From Glandiceps talaboti (taxonomy: Eukaryota; Hemichordata; Enteropneusta; Spengelidae), in the NCBI RefSeq assembly GCF_964340395.1, contig NC_135568.1, positions 1,931,001 through 1,995,000 on the forward strand: a stretch of DNA of 64,000 nt, given 5' to 3'. The notes under the pieces were generated by a model that ran no database searches, was not told the DNA's origin, and worked only from the letters and a program-made list of their open reading frames with translations. Of the stretch, positions 10,580 to 24,635 are shown piece by piece. Numbering within the stretch: position 1 is the first letter of the stretch; each line of letters opens with the position of its first letter. The translations under genes and the position numbers were made by a program.

Positions 10580-12700
10580 TTGTTTCATGCCTAGATCAAA
10601 TGACATTGTGGTATTTACTAATGTAAAGGAATTTCATGACTCTGTTAATAACAATCTGACAAATTACCAACTGGAAAACTACATCATAGAACTTGTCAAG
10701 TGTCAACTCAGCTAGAAGGGATCAGATGTCTGGTGATAGAGTCTCACAGAGGGACAGCTAATTCTATTGTCTTGAGAAAGAAATTCTAGTCTGGATGCCA
10801 ACGAGGTTTCTAACTAAACCATGTCTGGTCAAAGTACCTCAATCAGCACATAAAGTTGTTCACCCAAGCAGTGAACCACAACTGTTATAGAGTAAACAGT
10901 ATATAAACGGTAGCATCCTGCGCTGATATATATACCATATTTGGACATTACATAACTGCCCCAATAAACATTAACTTTATGAGGGACTGTGTTATTTGTT
11001 AGAATTTGTGACTGATTAACAAAGACATGAGGTTAATGGCTGTGTGGGTGGCTGTGGATGAATTTTAAATTGCATCTCAAGCATACCAGGACTTCTAGAG
11101 TAACGACTTTGACTATACTGTGAGTGGAGGTGTAAACTGTAACAATACTGTATTATGTATAGGAACTAGACTAAGCTCTATTGGGCAGGACCAGATTGAC
11201 AGCATATGCCATACTTAAGACATGTCAGACAGTCAGAGATGGACAGCTCTATTCAGTGTTGTGAGAAAGTAATTTATGACAAAGACTGCTATCATTCTGA
11301 ATCATTTTACTTGTATATCATAGAAACTACCAAATATGAACTTTATTATCTGCAATAGTGTTTTACTTCATCAAAATAGAACAAAAAAGGTTGACTAATT
11401 CTCACGCACTGAAGTGAAGCAAGTGGAACGGAAGCTATGGTATCGACCAAGAAACTGAATGGTCAGTATTTTATGATGCGCCTAGACAGTAATATTCTAT
11501 TTAAGGTACCAAGAATTGAACCAGACCAGATTTATAGCATACCACATGTAATAATAGATGCGATATTGTCTTAAGAAAATAATTCATGACAAAGTTATTG
11601 ACAAGACTTATATCATTCTGATTTATAACTGGAATTTTTTAAACTTTACATTACATATAGAATTGTCAAGTGTCTAATCTGTTGGACAACGTAAGATGTA
11701 CATTGTGTCATGACTTTATCGAACAGATGGACAACTCTTTTTAGTGCCTTGAGAATAGAATTTATGATAAAGGCTTGTCTATAAAACTGCTACATAACTG
11801 TTATATCATTCAGATGAGTCGCTGGACGAGTAGTGACAACCCTTAGGTCACAAGTATTTTCTGTTTTAATGTAGAAAAATATTGGAGAATAACATAATTA
11901 TACCATCGCCAGTAATATCAAAGAAAAATCAGGAAAAGTAATAGCAATTCTGAAAGTTTTGACTCATTTCGAACACAGCAGAACCAGTGATGTAAGCACA
12001 CATTGCTGTGACATAGACGTGTATTGGCATGACGTAAAATGACCAGAATATATATTCCATATTTTTTGTTCAACTTGGCTTGTGCATCATACAAAATAAG
12101 TTAAATGAATAAAATAAATAAATAAATTAATTAATTAATTAGGGGAATTTTATAACTTTACTTTTATATAACAGAAACTGCAAAGTGTGAACTCTATTGG
12201 CAGGATCAGATTTAGCATATACCACATAACACTAACAGATGGCACAGGTGCAATAGGGTAAGAATCATCCAATGCCACAAGCACTCGTACAGATGGACAG
12301 CTATATTCATTCTCTATACTTTATGATAAATATTACATGACTCCATTTCATACTGACAAATTAACAACTGGAATATCTGTACATGATACCATAGAAATTT
12401 TCAAGCATTAAATCTGCTGGTCAGAAATAGATTTATGGCATCAGGAATAGATTTATGGAGTCAGACTGTTGACATCAATGGTTGGACAGCTCAATCTATC
12501 ATCTCCACAAATTCGTTTAGGAATTTAAAAAGTCATTCTGACAAATTAACAAGAACTGACATTTTATGAGCAATAGTGACAAATCATTGTCTCTAGAAAT
12601 CAATTCATGACATCAATGACTTCATTTCACGAATTGTAAACTCACGGCATCAGACTGTTGATGAATGGAACCTGTAACAAGTAAACAACTGAATTGGATT
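10580..12700. repeat. Degenerate long-period repeat region
   Basis: Recurring themes in the same order: agcataccacat-like, ggacagct(c)tattc, cttgaga-aa-aattcatgac, atcattctga, atcatagaaact..aagtgt. They can be seen starting near 10680, 11160, 11520, 11700, 12180 and 12360. Spacing is irregular at a few hundred bases, with strong divergence. It looks like an old, decayed tandem duplication. No exon was recognised. Confidence 0.55.
11812..12000 (+). repeat. Dispersed repeat related to 38515-38700
   Basis: gacgagtagtgacaa, ttaggtcacaagtatt, ataattatacc and aaaaatcaggaaaa occur in the same order at both places. A short inverted relative lies near 18065-18110 (aaggcccctcaggtcact). Confidence 0.65.
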
Positions 12701-13357
12701 AATAACACTTGGCACAGAGACTTGTATTACATTTCATCATTTGTTAAGGACAGTTTTATGCCCTCTTTACATAATAGTTCACTTTTACAAACAAATTTTC
12801 AGTTCCCCTTGCATTTCATGTACACATAAAACTGTTCTTATCAACACTGAAAGGTACTACAAGTCTCTGCTGTTCAAACCTGTTGTGCCAAGTGTTATTA
12901 ATCCAATTCATTTGTTTACTTTCCTTGTTTGTAACAGGTTCTGTTTGTCTTTAACAGTCTAATGTCGGTAGTTGTAATGACATTCTTTCAAACTAGTCAC
13001 TGGAAACCAGTTACTTGTAAATCATAAACATTGCCAAATTTACTGGGGAGAAGATTTATAGTGTCATGAGTTCACATACTAACACTAGTAACAGATGCTT
13101 TATAAATAATCTAAACGACAATTTACAGATTTGTCAGCCTTTTACCCAAAAGTCTAGATCTGTAAAATCATCTCATATTAATCAAATGCTTCATAAACTG
13201 TCTCCGATTTCTCGGCCTTTTTATCTGAGAGTTTGTAAAAATGATGTCACATCAATTATACCTGACAAAGTTATGAGTTTGGTTTTTGTCTAATCCATTT
13301 TAAATGAATCCTATCAAAGTGATTAAGGACATTAAGGTCCTACAGGATTCCATACTT

Positions 13358-13384
13358 TAGTTTGGTTTGGTTTGGTTTGGTTTG
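13358..13384. repeat. (TTTGG)n pentanucleotide repeat
   Basis: About five copies of TTTGG. Confidence 0.85.
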
Positions 13385-13689
13385 GAGAGAGTTTCAAAGT
13401 GTCAACAAATGAGAACTGAATGGTTTCAACAAAACTCAACTCAAAGGTTTCCAAAAATTCTAACTAGCTTTTACCTGCTAAGCAAAACATCACCAACTCA
13501 GTAAATGAGAGAGAACAATAGTAATCATTGCAAAGAAAAAATCTAAGGTGTGAAAAGCTAAGTACAAAAGAAAGGCAGGAAAAGAGGCAAACTGTAGACT
13601 AAAGACCTCATTTGCAGACGATTTGTTGAATGGGTCAACATAATATAAGAGCTGATTTTTTTTTATCTGTGTGACATCTCTCAACTATT

Positions 13690-13833
13690 TATTCATTTGA
13701 GCACAGTCTGTGACAGAGAGATTATGATTTGAGAGATTATTTATTTGAGCACAGTCTTTGTCAGAGAGATTATGATTTGAGAGATTATTCATTTGAGCAC
13801 AGTCTGTGACAGAAGGATTGTGATTTGAGAGTT
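13690..13833. repeat. 48-bp minisatellite, 3 units
   Basis: gcacagtctgtgacagagag recurs at 13701, 13749 and 13797, each followed by attatgatttgaga. Unrelated in sequence to the 48-bp array at 291. Confidence 0.88.
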
Positions 13834-14299
13834 TACACTCTTCATGATGAGTTATTCAAAGAATTTAGAGTGCTTACCCACTAGGAGTTCGTACTATGTG
13901 ACATTTACAAAATATGTTATGAATATGTATGAAATAATTCACATGTAATACACCCCTAGATATTCACATAACTGATAATTTAAAATACGTTTAATGAAAT
14001 GTTTCTAGATCTTGTCAAATATCATTATGTAATAAGTATACTCCTAGAAATTAATTCACAAAATGTGACATTTACAAAATATGTTATGAAATGAGTTATC
14101 TTTTCGAAATATTACATGTAAGACATCCCTAGTAATTCACATGTGACATTTAAAAACATGTTATGAACTGTTTTATTGTCAAATATCATGTAGTATAAAC
14201 CCTGATGATGCTGACAAGATATTTGTGAAACAAGATTATCCTTAATAATTTTGTGACTGTGTGAAGAGCAATATTAAATGTAAAAATAAAGCAATAGAG

Positions 14300-14570
14300 C
14301 TGTGGGTGGTCAAGTGGTTAAACCACTCGCCTCTTACCACTGCGGTCGCGATTCGAACCGCATTCAGGGTTTGATTAAATTTACCACGCTGTAAGTATAA
14401 AGAAGAGTGTTGTTCAGTTTGTCTCTACCGAACAACGCAGGTTTTCCCCGGGTACTCCGGTTTCCTCCTGCATTAACACTGAACCCATGACGGATGACCC
14501 TTACTGGACTTCTTGGGAGACAAGTGTTTATAAAGAACTATTCAGTATAAATACAGATTATTATTTAATT
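14300..14570 (+). mobile_element. tRNA-derived SINE (plus strand)
   Basis: The head GTGGGTGGTCAAGTGGTTA (A-box region) and GCGATTCGAACCG (B-box, 14348-14360) are followed by the same body as the 3482-3771 element in opposite orientation: accgaacaacgcaggttttc, cccgggtactccggtttcct. It ends in an AT-rich attatttaattt tail. Confidence 0.87.
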
Positions 14571-15397
14571 TAATGTTTTGATGTTTAATATGAACTCCAA
14601 ATCTTAAGCTTATATTCTAACATCTTATTGCAGTTACTTAAGGTTCTCAACAAATTGAACAAAAGTTGATTTCATTCATCAACATGTCAGTGCAATAAAA
14701 TGTCTCAGTCTTCCAATATTTCATCAACTGATGGCTATCTTCATCTGGGCATGAAGCCATGACCTAAAAAAAAGGATATTTTATTGAAATTCAACACTAC
14801 TTGGGATTAAGTCTAGATGTAATTTTCAACTTTCAAAAGTTTACATTTTTGTAAATAGCTTATGTCAAACAAACATAGCATCATATCATTGAATTAAAAC
14901 AACATCAGAACATCTCCATCCCACGCAGACTATGAATATTTAAGAAAAGACCATTCAGTGCAATCGAGAGCAGGATTGATCACGATTTATCACGATTTGA
15001 GATAAATAATTCAACATGTCTTATACACACAGCTACTCTAAAATCTTACCATGTACATAAGTCTCGTCTGCTTCTAAGAATACGGTACACAAAGGGATTA
15101 TAGTTTCAGTATTTTTTTCCAAAATCTACAGCTATCAAACTTTCAGTAGGAATTTTGTGATAAATTGCTGAAACATATAACAAGTACAAAAAATAAGTTG
15201 TTCAGACATGTACTGTTGCCATGGTAATAAATCTCAATTCTGCTGTTCCAAAAACGTTATGCCACCATTTTGAATTTGAAGTCCTATTTCAACTATTACA
15301 CAATGAATTACACATTTCCTCAATATATTGTACATTTGTACTAAAGGCAGAAATATGTCTGAGACTTCCTTTTTAACTCAATATTTTTACATACACA

Positions 15398-15476
<79 letters not shown>

Positions 15477-18400
15477 ACTTATTAAGTAAAGCCAATCTAA
15501 GTACCATGACAAGATGACAAGATTTAAAAATAATGTTTACAACTCCTTCATACAAGGGTCACACAAAGTCCATGTTGTTTATCCTACTTTTTCTTAGCTT
15601 CTAACCTTCAAGACTTTACCAAACACAGCAGTATATCTGAAGACTCTCCTAAAAAAACTTTTAAAGGCTTGCAGACATTTTACAATCATGATATTTGTAA
15701 TGCAAATAATAGCCTCCAGGCATGTCAGCAGGGGTGTGTCTAAGAACACAGCACTGGGTTCTACCAGTAGACCTTATCAATTGTAATCAGATTTTAAGAT
15801 CATACAGAGTTTAAGAAATGTATACCATTAATTACAGAGTGTATATCAGTTGGACACAAGGGAATCTTAACCATTTAATCTAATATCTTTATGATTTTAT
15901 GCCATCGACATAATCCTAGAGTCTATAAACTGTGTATAACATGTAAAAACATTGAATCTGACATTTTAGTATGTTGGAATTGATTAATAAAATCATACGA
16001 GTTACTTTGGTCTGTATTACTGTGTAGCATGATTGAAGATGTCCATTTCTTAGTACAGTGTTAATAACATTACAGTTCTTTTCCACATACATACCATGCA
16101 CAAACCAGTCAAGAACTATCAAGATCTGTGGGCCTGATCACAAGGTTTCATGTTGAGATACAGTGCTTTTCCCCAAAGCGAGTCAAAGTATTGTCACTTT
16201 CGATAACAATCTCTATCATTTATTGCATATAAAGGTATCATATATCTATATCAACCATCCTGAAATAAGTATTTCTTTAGGAGAATTTGAAAAAGGAATC
16301 AATTTCCATTTCATTGATGAATTTGCTTTCTATTCATCAAAAGAATTTCTCAAGTGCCACCATACGCCAACACATTGTTCTCCTTAAGTAGCGTTTCTGA
16401 AAAGAGTGATCCATATTGAACATTTTACAACATTGTGTTGAAATTGGAAACATTTCCTCCAGATATGAAATGAGAACAACAAAGATTAAACATAACAGCC
16501 GCGAGCAGCATTTGTAATTTGTTGGAACAATATGTCGTGCTGTAAACTAGTCTTATGTGCCAAATAGATGCATGGTCACCATAGATTCATCTTTTAGTGT
16601 AGACAATGATAACATGAGTTTCAGTTTCCTTTATTTAACAGGATGGATTGACTATTTCTCCACAACTGATCTGTCCTTCCACACACCTGATCTGTCCTTC
16701 CATATGACTTAATCAGGGGAACATGAATTTTTCCTTTTTTAATAAAAGAATGCACACAGGATTACAATGCTTTTGAAGTACTGCGTTGGCTTTCAATAGA
16801 GATCCATACACTAAATGTTACTGTACAATTTTAATGTGATGTTTTTATAAGGTTAATTTACAAGATACCAATCTGCATTCAACCTTACAGCCTTCAGCGA
16901 GTCACCCCTGGGCCCTGAAAGTACTGTAATCACGATTCTGTTGTAAGTTTCTTAAAAAATACACATTTCTAAAGGATATTGGAAAATATAAATTATCATA
17001 TCCTCCTGTAGTCTAAAAGTAGAGTCAAATTTTGCTGCAGCACTAAGATGAAACCATGATGTTGTAAAGATCTTTTACAGTTGAAAATTAAACAAATTAA
17101 AAATATAAAATGTACCTTTGGAAATGTTGTAAACACTGCAATGGTAAGCAGACATCAAACCTCCTTTGCTAATCGGTTTATTCTTCGTGTTCGCCATGGG
17201 AGTCAAACACAAAGTGTTTTATCAGTGCACTGCAATAGTTGATATGATATACTTACTAAGGATTATGTACCTCATTGTGCTAAAGTAAACTCACATAATG
17301 TAGGGTGACAAAAAATGTCCAACTTGTTTCTCTGATTGGATGATCTTCAAACTAACATTGAAATGCAGTATTGGATATTTCCTAGCCTTTGATGAGAGGG
17401 AAAAATATGACAATGGCACTGAAGCACAATTGAGTATATGCTGCATTGCAGTTTTGGATGTAATTCAAGTAAAATTACTCTCAATCCTGTCAATACACCA
17501 GATATTTGATATCATCAGATATTTATTCACTTTCATTTCTTTTGATAATTTATTTCATTCATGTTTTCTCATCTAATTGTTGTATAACAGATTTGTTGAT
17601 CTATTTTCTAGCATGTCTGACATTCAACAACCTGTAATACACTGACTAACATAGTAACAGGACACACTACATGCAAGCACACATGAACCCATGCTTATGT
17701 ACACGTCTGTGACACAATTTTATTCCATTATAATCATATTATGATTGTAAAAAGAGCAATATGTATAATCACAGATGTGTGCGCAATCAACGGAAGAGCC
17801 ATTTAGTTTACTGAATTGATAATCATCTGTAAACAGTTTGATCGTATTCAAAGTTAAATACCATGTATTGAAGACAGGTCTGAATTCTCAAAATTAGAGA
17901 CAAAATGTTAAATTCCCATCATCCTTGCTGATTTTTCATGACTTATTCTTGCACAGGTATAATAATTAATAATTTTTAATTAATTATTATAATTAATTAC
18001 TTATTATTCACAATGTTTCCTTTCATTCAAAAAAAAATACTCAGAACCTGAGGATATTGTTGGTACTCGTTTTCGACTCATAATGACAAGGCCCCTCAGG
18101 TCACTCTATTTTCCTGGGCTGCATGAAGAAAACTATTAGGGTATAATATCTAGACTGTACACCACTGACAACAAAATCCTGGTGTTGTTTTGTTTTGTTT
18201 TGGGGTTTGCTTGTTATTTTATTAATACTAGTATTATTTTTTTTATTTTTTTATTTTTTTTATTTTTTATTTATTTATTTTTTTTTTGGGGGGGGGGATG
18301 TCCCTAAGGAACCAGAGTCAATTGAGGAGAGTATGACTGCACAACAAAGATGGGCTTAAAGAACACTTGGTATTTTATCTCTGTATCATCGCTAACAGTA

Positions 18401-18670
18401 AAATACTGTTTTTAGGAGGAAATTATCCCTAAGGGACCAGAGAGTCAATTGAAGTGAGTATAATTACACAAAGATGGGCCCAAAGAACATTTGGCATGTC
18501 ATCTTTTTCTCTTAACGGCTTTAATCATAGATTCTACACGCTTTAATCTGCCTAAAGCCCATCGTGTAATTGGCTTCTCTCTCACAAGGTCTACTTTGAT
18601 TTGACTTGTTCATCTTTTGACTTCTAGCTAATGATTAAAAAGTGGTGAATTACTAATGAATTGAACACAT
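14571..18670. other. Intron stretch without recognised gene
   Basis: Apart from the AC microsatellite it is AT-rich sequence with T/A homopolymer tracts (18236-18297, including an eight-to-nine G run). A 50-bp stretch at 16108-16161 (aactatcaagatctgtg ... tttcatgttgagata) recurs at 60096-60146. No exon was recognised. Confidence 0.6.
15397..15473. repeat. (AC)n microsatellite
   Basis: About 76 bp of uninterrupted AC after a short interrupted start. Confidence 0.97.
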
Positions 18671-18671
18671 A

Positions 18672-19650
18672 GACTGGACAGGATCCATTGATTGTGAACA
18701 GTGGACAGGATCCATTGATTGTGAGTAGTGGACAGGATCCATTGATTGTGAGTAGTGGACAGGATCCATTGATTGTGAGTAGTGGACAGGATCCATTGAT
18801 TGTGAGTAGTGGACAGGATCCATTGATCGTGAGTAGTGGACAGGATCCATTGATCGTGAGTAGTGGACAGGATCCATTGATCGTAAACAGTGGACAGGAT
18901 CCATTGATTGTAAACAGTGGACAGGATCCATTGATTGTGAACAGTGGACAGGATCCATTGATTGTGAGTAGTGGACAGGATCCATTGATTGTGAGTAGTG
19001 GACAGGATCCATTGATCGTGAGTAGTGGACAGGATCCATTGATCGTAAACAGTGGACAGGATCCATTGATTGTAAACAGTGGACAGGATCCATTGATTGT
19101 GAACAGTGGACAGGATCCATTGATTGTGAGTAGTGGACAGGATCCATTGATCGTGAGTAGTGGACAGGATCCATTGATTGTAAACAGTGGACAGGATGGA
19201 TCCATTGATTGTAAACAGTGGACAGGATCCATTGATTGTAAACAGTGGACAGGATCCATTGATTGTGAACAGTAGACAGGATCCATTGATTGTGAGTAGT
19301 GGACAGGATCCATTGATCGTGAGTAGTGGACAGGATCCATTGATTGTAAACAGTGGACAGGATCCATTGATTGTAAACAGTGGACAGGATCCATTGATTG
19401 TAAACAGTGGATAGGATCCATTGATTGTAAACAGTGGACAGGATCCATTGATTGTGAACAGTGGACAGGATCCATTGATTGAGAGTTGTGGACAGGATCC
19501 ATTGATTGTGAACAGAGGACAGGATCCATTGATTGTGAGTAGTGGACAGGATCCATTGATTGCGAGTAGTTGACAGGATCCATTGATTGTGAGTAGTGTG
19601 GACAGGATCCATTGATTGTGAACAGTGGACAGGATCCATTGATCCATTGA
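18672..19650. repeat. 27-bp minisatellite with a BamHI site in nearly every unit, about 36 units
   Basis: The consensus contains ggacaggatccattgattgt followed by gagtagt or aaacagt. Variant units occur in repeated order, a higher-order period of six units (162 bp; for example the gatcgtaaacag unit at 18879 and 19041). Because 27 is a multiple of three and the unit lacks stops in several frames, open frames of up to 339 codons appear on both strands. No start context, splice signal or non-repeat coding sequence supports a gene. Confidence 0.97.
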
Positions 19651-20960
19651 TTTCTATCTGAACACTTACAATATATGTTTATTCAAAGTAAACAGGTTTA
19701 ATAATGAAATCTGAAAATTGTTACTTATTTTAATAATCATACTTGACTAAATATCTTTATCAATACTCAATTAATATAAACATTCTAAAAGACAACATTT
19801 GGGCTAGAAAATGTATAGATCAGAAGTCATGGTCATGTTGTTTACAAAGTCTTGCCATTTTCAATACACTGAGATATCTGAATTGCATAATAATTCTTTA
19901 CATACATTTGAAAACACGTGATTTTTATGTGCATAGAGCGCCCTCGTATGGTCAAATGAAATGTCATCATCCTTCAAATCTAATGCCCAATTAATCAGAA
20001 AGGACATTTTTTTAATACTAGCCTTTTTTGGAAAAGTCAGGCGTCACATACATAAACATGATGGATACTCAATAGAAGCCATGTAATGGAGAATAGTATT
20101 GGTTGAAACATTAGTTAAATGCCACCATGCAATTAGATTACCTATGTGGTGTACATGTATCTTCAAGGGTTCAATTAATGGAAATGAAAACCTTAAAAGT
20201 TGAAAACACCAAACTGCCTCTAGGTGGAGTTAGAAATAGATATTCTACCATTATACTAGAGATCAAGTTTTCTTGTCATTTTACCAGGGTTTCCTAAGAG
20301 TGTTTTTGTTAAGGGCTGAAAGTAGGTCATATCTGCCTGAGTTCCCCAGTCATTTACTTGAGTTCCCTACCAGTATTTTTGTTACCTGAGTTTCTCCTTT
20401 ACCCCAAAAAACAAACAAAAAAAATCTCAGTTTCATACATTTTATGTAGAGGGTTTACTACATTTGTACAACTCTCTAGACTATTACACAGTGTCTATAA
20501 TGTAACCTAGTAAAATTATGCTACCATATCAGTTGAATTCTCAAACTAGTAAATATTCCTTTGTTTTAGTGCATATGGTAATTACTTCAGTCTGTTGACG
20601 AAGTCCATAGGATGACGCTTTAGGCCCAGCTTTCTAATACTGTCTGTATTGGAAATTGAAAATTTTATAGTACATTAATATCCGCTGTTGTTTACAGAAA
20701 TTTGAAATTCTCAAACAATCAATCATATTCATGGCAATCTACTTTATATTTCAGTTGGTAAACAAGGTCAGAGGTCAGATCAGGAAACACACTAAAGGAA
20801 ATTACATTAACCTAATTTTGTCAGCATATCATCTGCCATGTACGTCCAAAGTACATGACACTCTGATTCAATTTCACAACATAGTTTTCGTTCCAACACG
20901 TATGACCAACATATGTGTCTCTATGATGAAACTGTAAACCTAATGCATGAAATTATTAAT
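19651..20960. other. Intron stretch with DR1 element
   Basis: Mostly non-repetitive, AT-rich. It contains a copy of the 'ggaactcaggtag' type repeat unit (20285-20400, related to 24640-25160) and the DR1 motif at 20765. No exon was recognised. Confidence 0.55.
20765..20777 (+). promoter_or_regulatory. DR1 element in intron 1
   Basis: AGGTCAGAGGTCA is a perfect direct repeat with one-base spacing, the type bound by PPAR/RXR, HNF4 and related receptors. It is followed by a third partial half-site (gatca). Confidence 0.4.
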
Positions 20961-21016
20961 TATACTTGTGTGTGTCCATTGTATTTGTGCGTACATTGTG
21001 TGTATGTGTACATTGC

Positions 21017-21326
<310 letters not shown>

Positions 21327-21710
21327 GCATGTATACATATAAGGATCTTTAAGAGACTGTGAAGTACATTGAATATCATCAGCAGTATATGTAAATATAC
21401 CATCACTGAAGTATTAAATGACTAGGGAAGTTCCAAATCCACATCGTTTAAGTAAGAAATAAATTTCTTACATACTATTGACAGGATAAAATCTCAGATT
21501 GCTTTGTTGTATAGGTTTTCAATGATTTTCTTGGATGATGCTTATGATCAATGGAATAATGTCGATTACACTGTTTGTAATATATATTTTATGGATTTCA
21601 AAGATGAAAATGATGGAAAATCATTATTTACTATTGTGACCTGTTCTTGACTCGTTTCAGATCAAAATGTTGTACATACATCAGATTCTAGTGTCAATAG
21701 TCTTACCTTT

Positions 21711-21830
21711 AGGCCTAATAACAAACATTGTGTGGTTTTAATTACACTCAATTTTAGAATAGGTGGGGTAGGTAGATTTTTTTAATATTTTTTTGATAAT
21801 AATTATATTTTTTTCATGTGTAAGAGTACC
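21711..21830 (-). mobile_element. MITE family A, copy 2 (one end only)
   Basis: aggcctaataacaaacattg, tgtggttttaattacactca and aggtggggtaggtagatttt match one end of family A. The rest is missing. Confidence 0.7.
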
Positions 21831-22039
21831 GTTCTTAACGACTTTTCTACTGCGACTTTTATTTTAAAAAAAAAATAGCTCTGGTTTGCGAGAATGCATA
21901 TGATGTGAAATCAATCTTGTTGCTGACATAAAGATTGGTTACATTGTATCACATTATATATCTGGTCTGGAAAGCAAAGTGGTCTCTGAATGTAAATCAT
22001 AACGATACTGTATAGGAACTAGACTGTTTGTTGCTATCA

Positions 22040-22420
22040 CAGGCCTGTCAGTTCACATGATAGGCTATGGAGCAAACCGCACGTAACCTGTGACCGCTGT
22101 GTGACCTTTAAGTACATAAGCAATAAATTTTGCTAATGATTGGTCAATCTGATGTATTTTATACTTATCTTTGATGTTAATAGGAGAGAAGTACTTGCCA
22201 CATAATATATGATTAATCCTCTGACCGACTACATTAAGTAGTAAATTTCACCACCGATCGATCAATTTGAAGTATTTTTACACCAATCTTTGACATTGCT
22301 AAGTGAAAGCTGCATGTAACCTGTGACTGCAGTGTGACCATCTACTATGTAAGTTTCACCACCGATTGCTAGAATCAATTTCAAGTCTTTTATAAAAACA
22401 ATCTTTGAAATTGCTATGTC
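22040..22420. repeat. Degenerate tandem repeat, about 3 units
   Basis: gtaacctgtgac-gc-gtgtgacc followed by aagt, a 'ccgat..atcaatttga' block and an 'atctttga-attg' block recur three times with strong divergence. Confidence 0.6.
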
Positions 22421-23369
22421 ATAAGATATACAAACCATGAAATAAATTGTGATGCAATCACACACATATCAATAATAGAAACATGCCAATCAATTAAGAT
22501 TTTGAGAAAACCATGAACACATTTGGAGTTTAAGAATTGACAAATTCGGTATTTGTCATAAAAGAAATTTATAAGATGTTGGAAAAAAACATATCCATGA
22601 GTTCTAAGGTCACAGTTTACATCTCTATCATTCTTTAAAGGTATAACCGTCACTATATACATAAACTTTGTATATTGTAGACAACCTTGACCTAGTTTGG
22701 AGTCTAGACATCTAATAGGTCAACAATGACAACTTGAACCCAATTTGATGTGGTGCGAATGCATACACACTACATAAAAGATTTGAAAACCTGTCTTCTA
22801 GAAAACACAACAACACTTAATTAACATAAAGCTATGATAGAATCTTTTAACTGTGAGACATTCATGAGTAGAAAACATCTCATATTACGTCAATAGCTAA
22901 CTAAACAATGTCAGGCTTGCACATGTCCCTGACAACGACCTTAGTTGTCCTCTCAATGACCCTTTCACAGAATGACCTACATTGATGGGTTTACCATTAA
23001 TTAAGTTACATACACACTTGACAGACACTGATACACTCTACTGACTCAGTGTGTCCCTTTTTGAACTACGTATTAGTCTCTAGATACTTAATTTAGATCA
23101 GACCATTCTACAATTAACAGTATTATGTTGAAGTATTCTGAGAGGCAAAAAAACAAGACATGTCTGAAAACAAATAACAATGTATGAAAAAATTTAGGAA
23201 ATGCTCCTGTACCTTCAAACATAACATATATGTTATTCCTTCAAGGTATAAGTGTACAGACAGTCGACTTATTTCAGATTATGTTCTAGAATCGTCAACA
23301 TTAAATCATAACAGAAGACATACAACCGATGAAAAAATATTGATTAGATATATTTGCTTGCTTGTGGTA

Positions 23370-23727
23370 AGGCCTAAAAATATAATTGTTGGGTTTCGGT
23401 TACCTGACCCCACCTAGTTTTTCACTGTCGACCCTAAACCTTTTATTACATATTCGAGAATAAAACAATAAAATTAAAAAAATGTGAAATTTCAGGAGAA
23501 ATACAGGATGGGGAAACTGATATCAACTTAAAAAGACAATATAAAATTGTTCTTCCAATCTATAATGGCTGTACATCTGATAGGAAGAAATAAACAACAC
23601 AGAGAGCATTTGGAAAACAATGCAAAACCTGAACTAGACACTCACACATGAAAAAAATATAATAAAATAAAATAAAATCTACCTACCCCACCTATTTTAA
23701 AATTGAATGTACTCGGAACCACACAAA
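23370..23727 (+). mobile_element. MITE family A, copy 3 (complete)
   Basis: A full-length copy. The left end is aggcctaaaaatataattgt followed by tgggtttcggttacctgacc. The right end reads, in reverse complement, TTGTGTGGTTCCGAGTACAT and TAGGTGGGGTAGGTAGATT. The inner part carries cttaaaaagacaatataaaa. No coding capacity. Confidence 0.82.
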
Positions 23728-24635
23728 TTTTCATGCAAAGATCTCAACATACAAAATAGTGTTGGTAAGTTATCAAAGTAATAATTATATACCAAAGGAA
23801 CCCTGGATCTCAAAACTATGTTTACTGATAGAATGCTACCATTATAACGATTGTGTCTGACTGTTATTGATACCTTCCATTGACATAAACCAATAAAAAT
23901 GTTGCCTGAACCTGTTTTTGTATCAATTATATTGTTGCTTTTACCCAAGGTACCATCAATTAAATTCTCTGTTTGCCTTCCACATTACGGCTCTAGGAAA
24001 TTATATCATACACATGATTACACGATATAGGCATGCAGTTTACAAAATGGTGGCCAATAAAATATACGAATGGTGTAAATTTTGACATATGTGTGAAGGA
24101 CAGCTTGTCTCCATAATGAGAACTGGTGTGTGCTTCACGATCTTTGAACCAATGAACGTAGACATGCTGGTAGTAATTTTACTACTTACAGTCAGTGCCA
24201 TAATCCGTTCATAACCCTCAGATATAATTCATCCTTCTTCTTCTTCAAGCTACTGAGTCCATTTGCCGACAGATTGATCAATTACCATTTTGTGACCAAA
24301 AGGGACATTTCTATTTAATAACTCTATCAATATAGAATAAAACTTTACACAACAGAAGGATATTAAACACCTCAACTCTGCCTCTATTAAGACACTAGGT
24401 GCTATATCTACTTGTCTTGTGTCTACTGGGACTGACAAGCAATTTTACAAGACATGTACAATAAAACTCCAATTGATATTTCCCAAAGTTTGTAGATTTG
24501 TGCTAGTTTCAGTGCTCACATGGAGTATATTTTATTATATGCAATAATAGAAGGACCAAGGGTATTAGTATATTGTGTGATGTATGATACTAAGGGTACT
24601 TGTATGAATGTTTGCAACTTCTTCACTGCAATGGT

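Noticed and set aside
18624-19647. Minus-strand frames of 319-339 codons (MDPVHCSQS / INGSCPLL repeats)
   Set aside because: Pure 27-bp minisatellite read-through; all three minus frames and one plus frame are open for the same reason, with no unique coding sequence or splice evidence.
18672-19650. CRISPR-like array of short direct repeats
   Set aside because: Units are contiguous with no unique spacers, and the locus is in an animal intron. The same applies to the 35-bp arrays at 43.5 and 48.9 kb.
22080-22110. DR5-like pair TGACCG-n5-TGACCT
   Set aside because: One half-site has a mismatch and the stretch belongs to a degenerate local repeat, so it was not counted with the perfect direct repeats.
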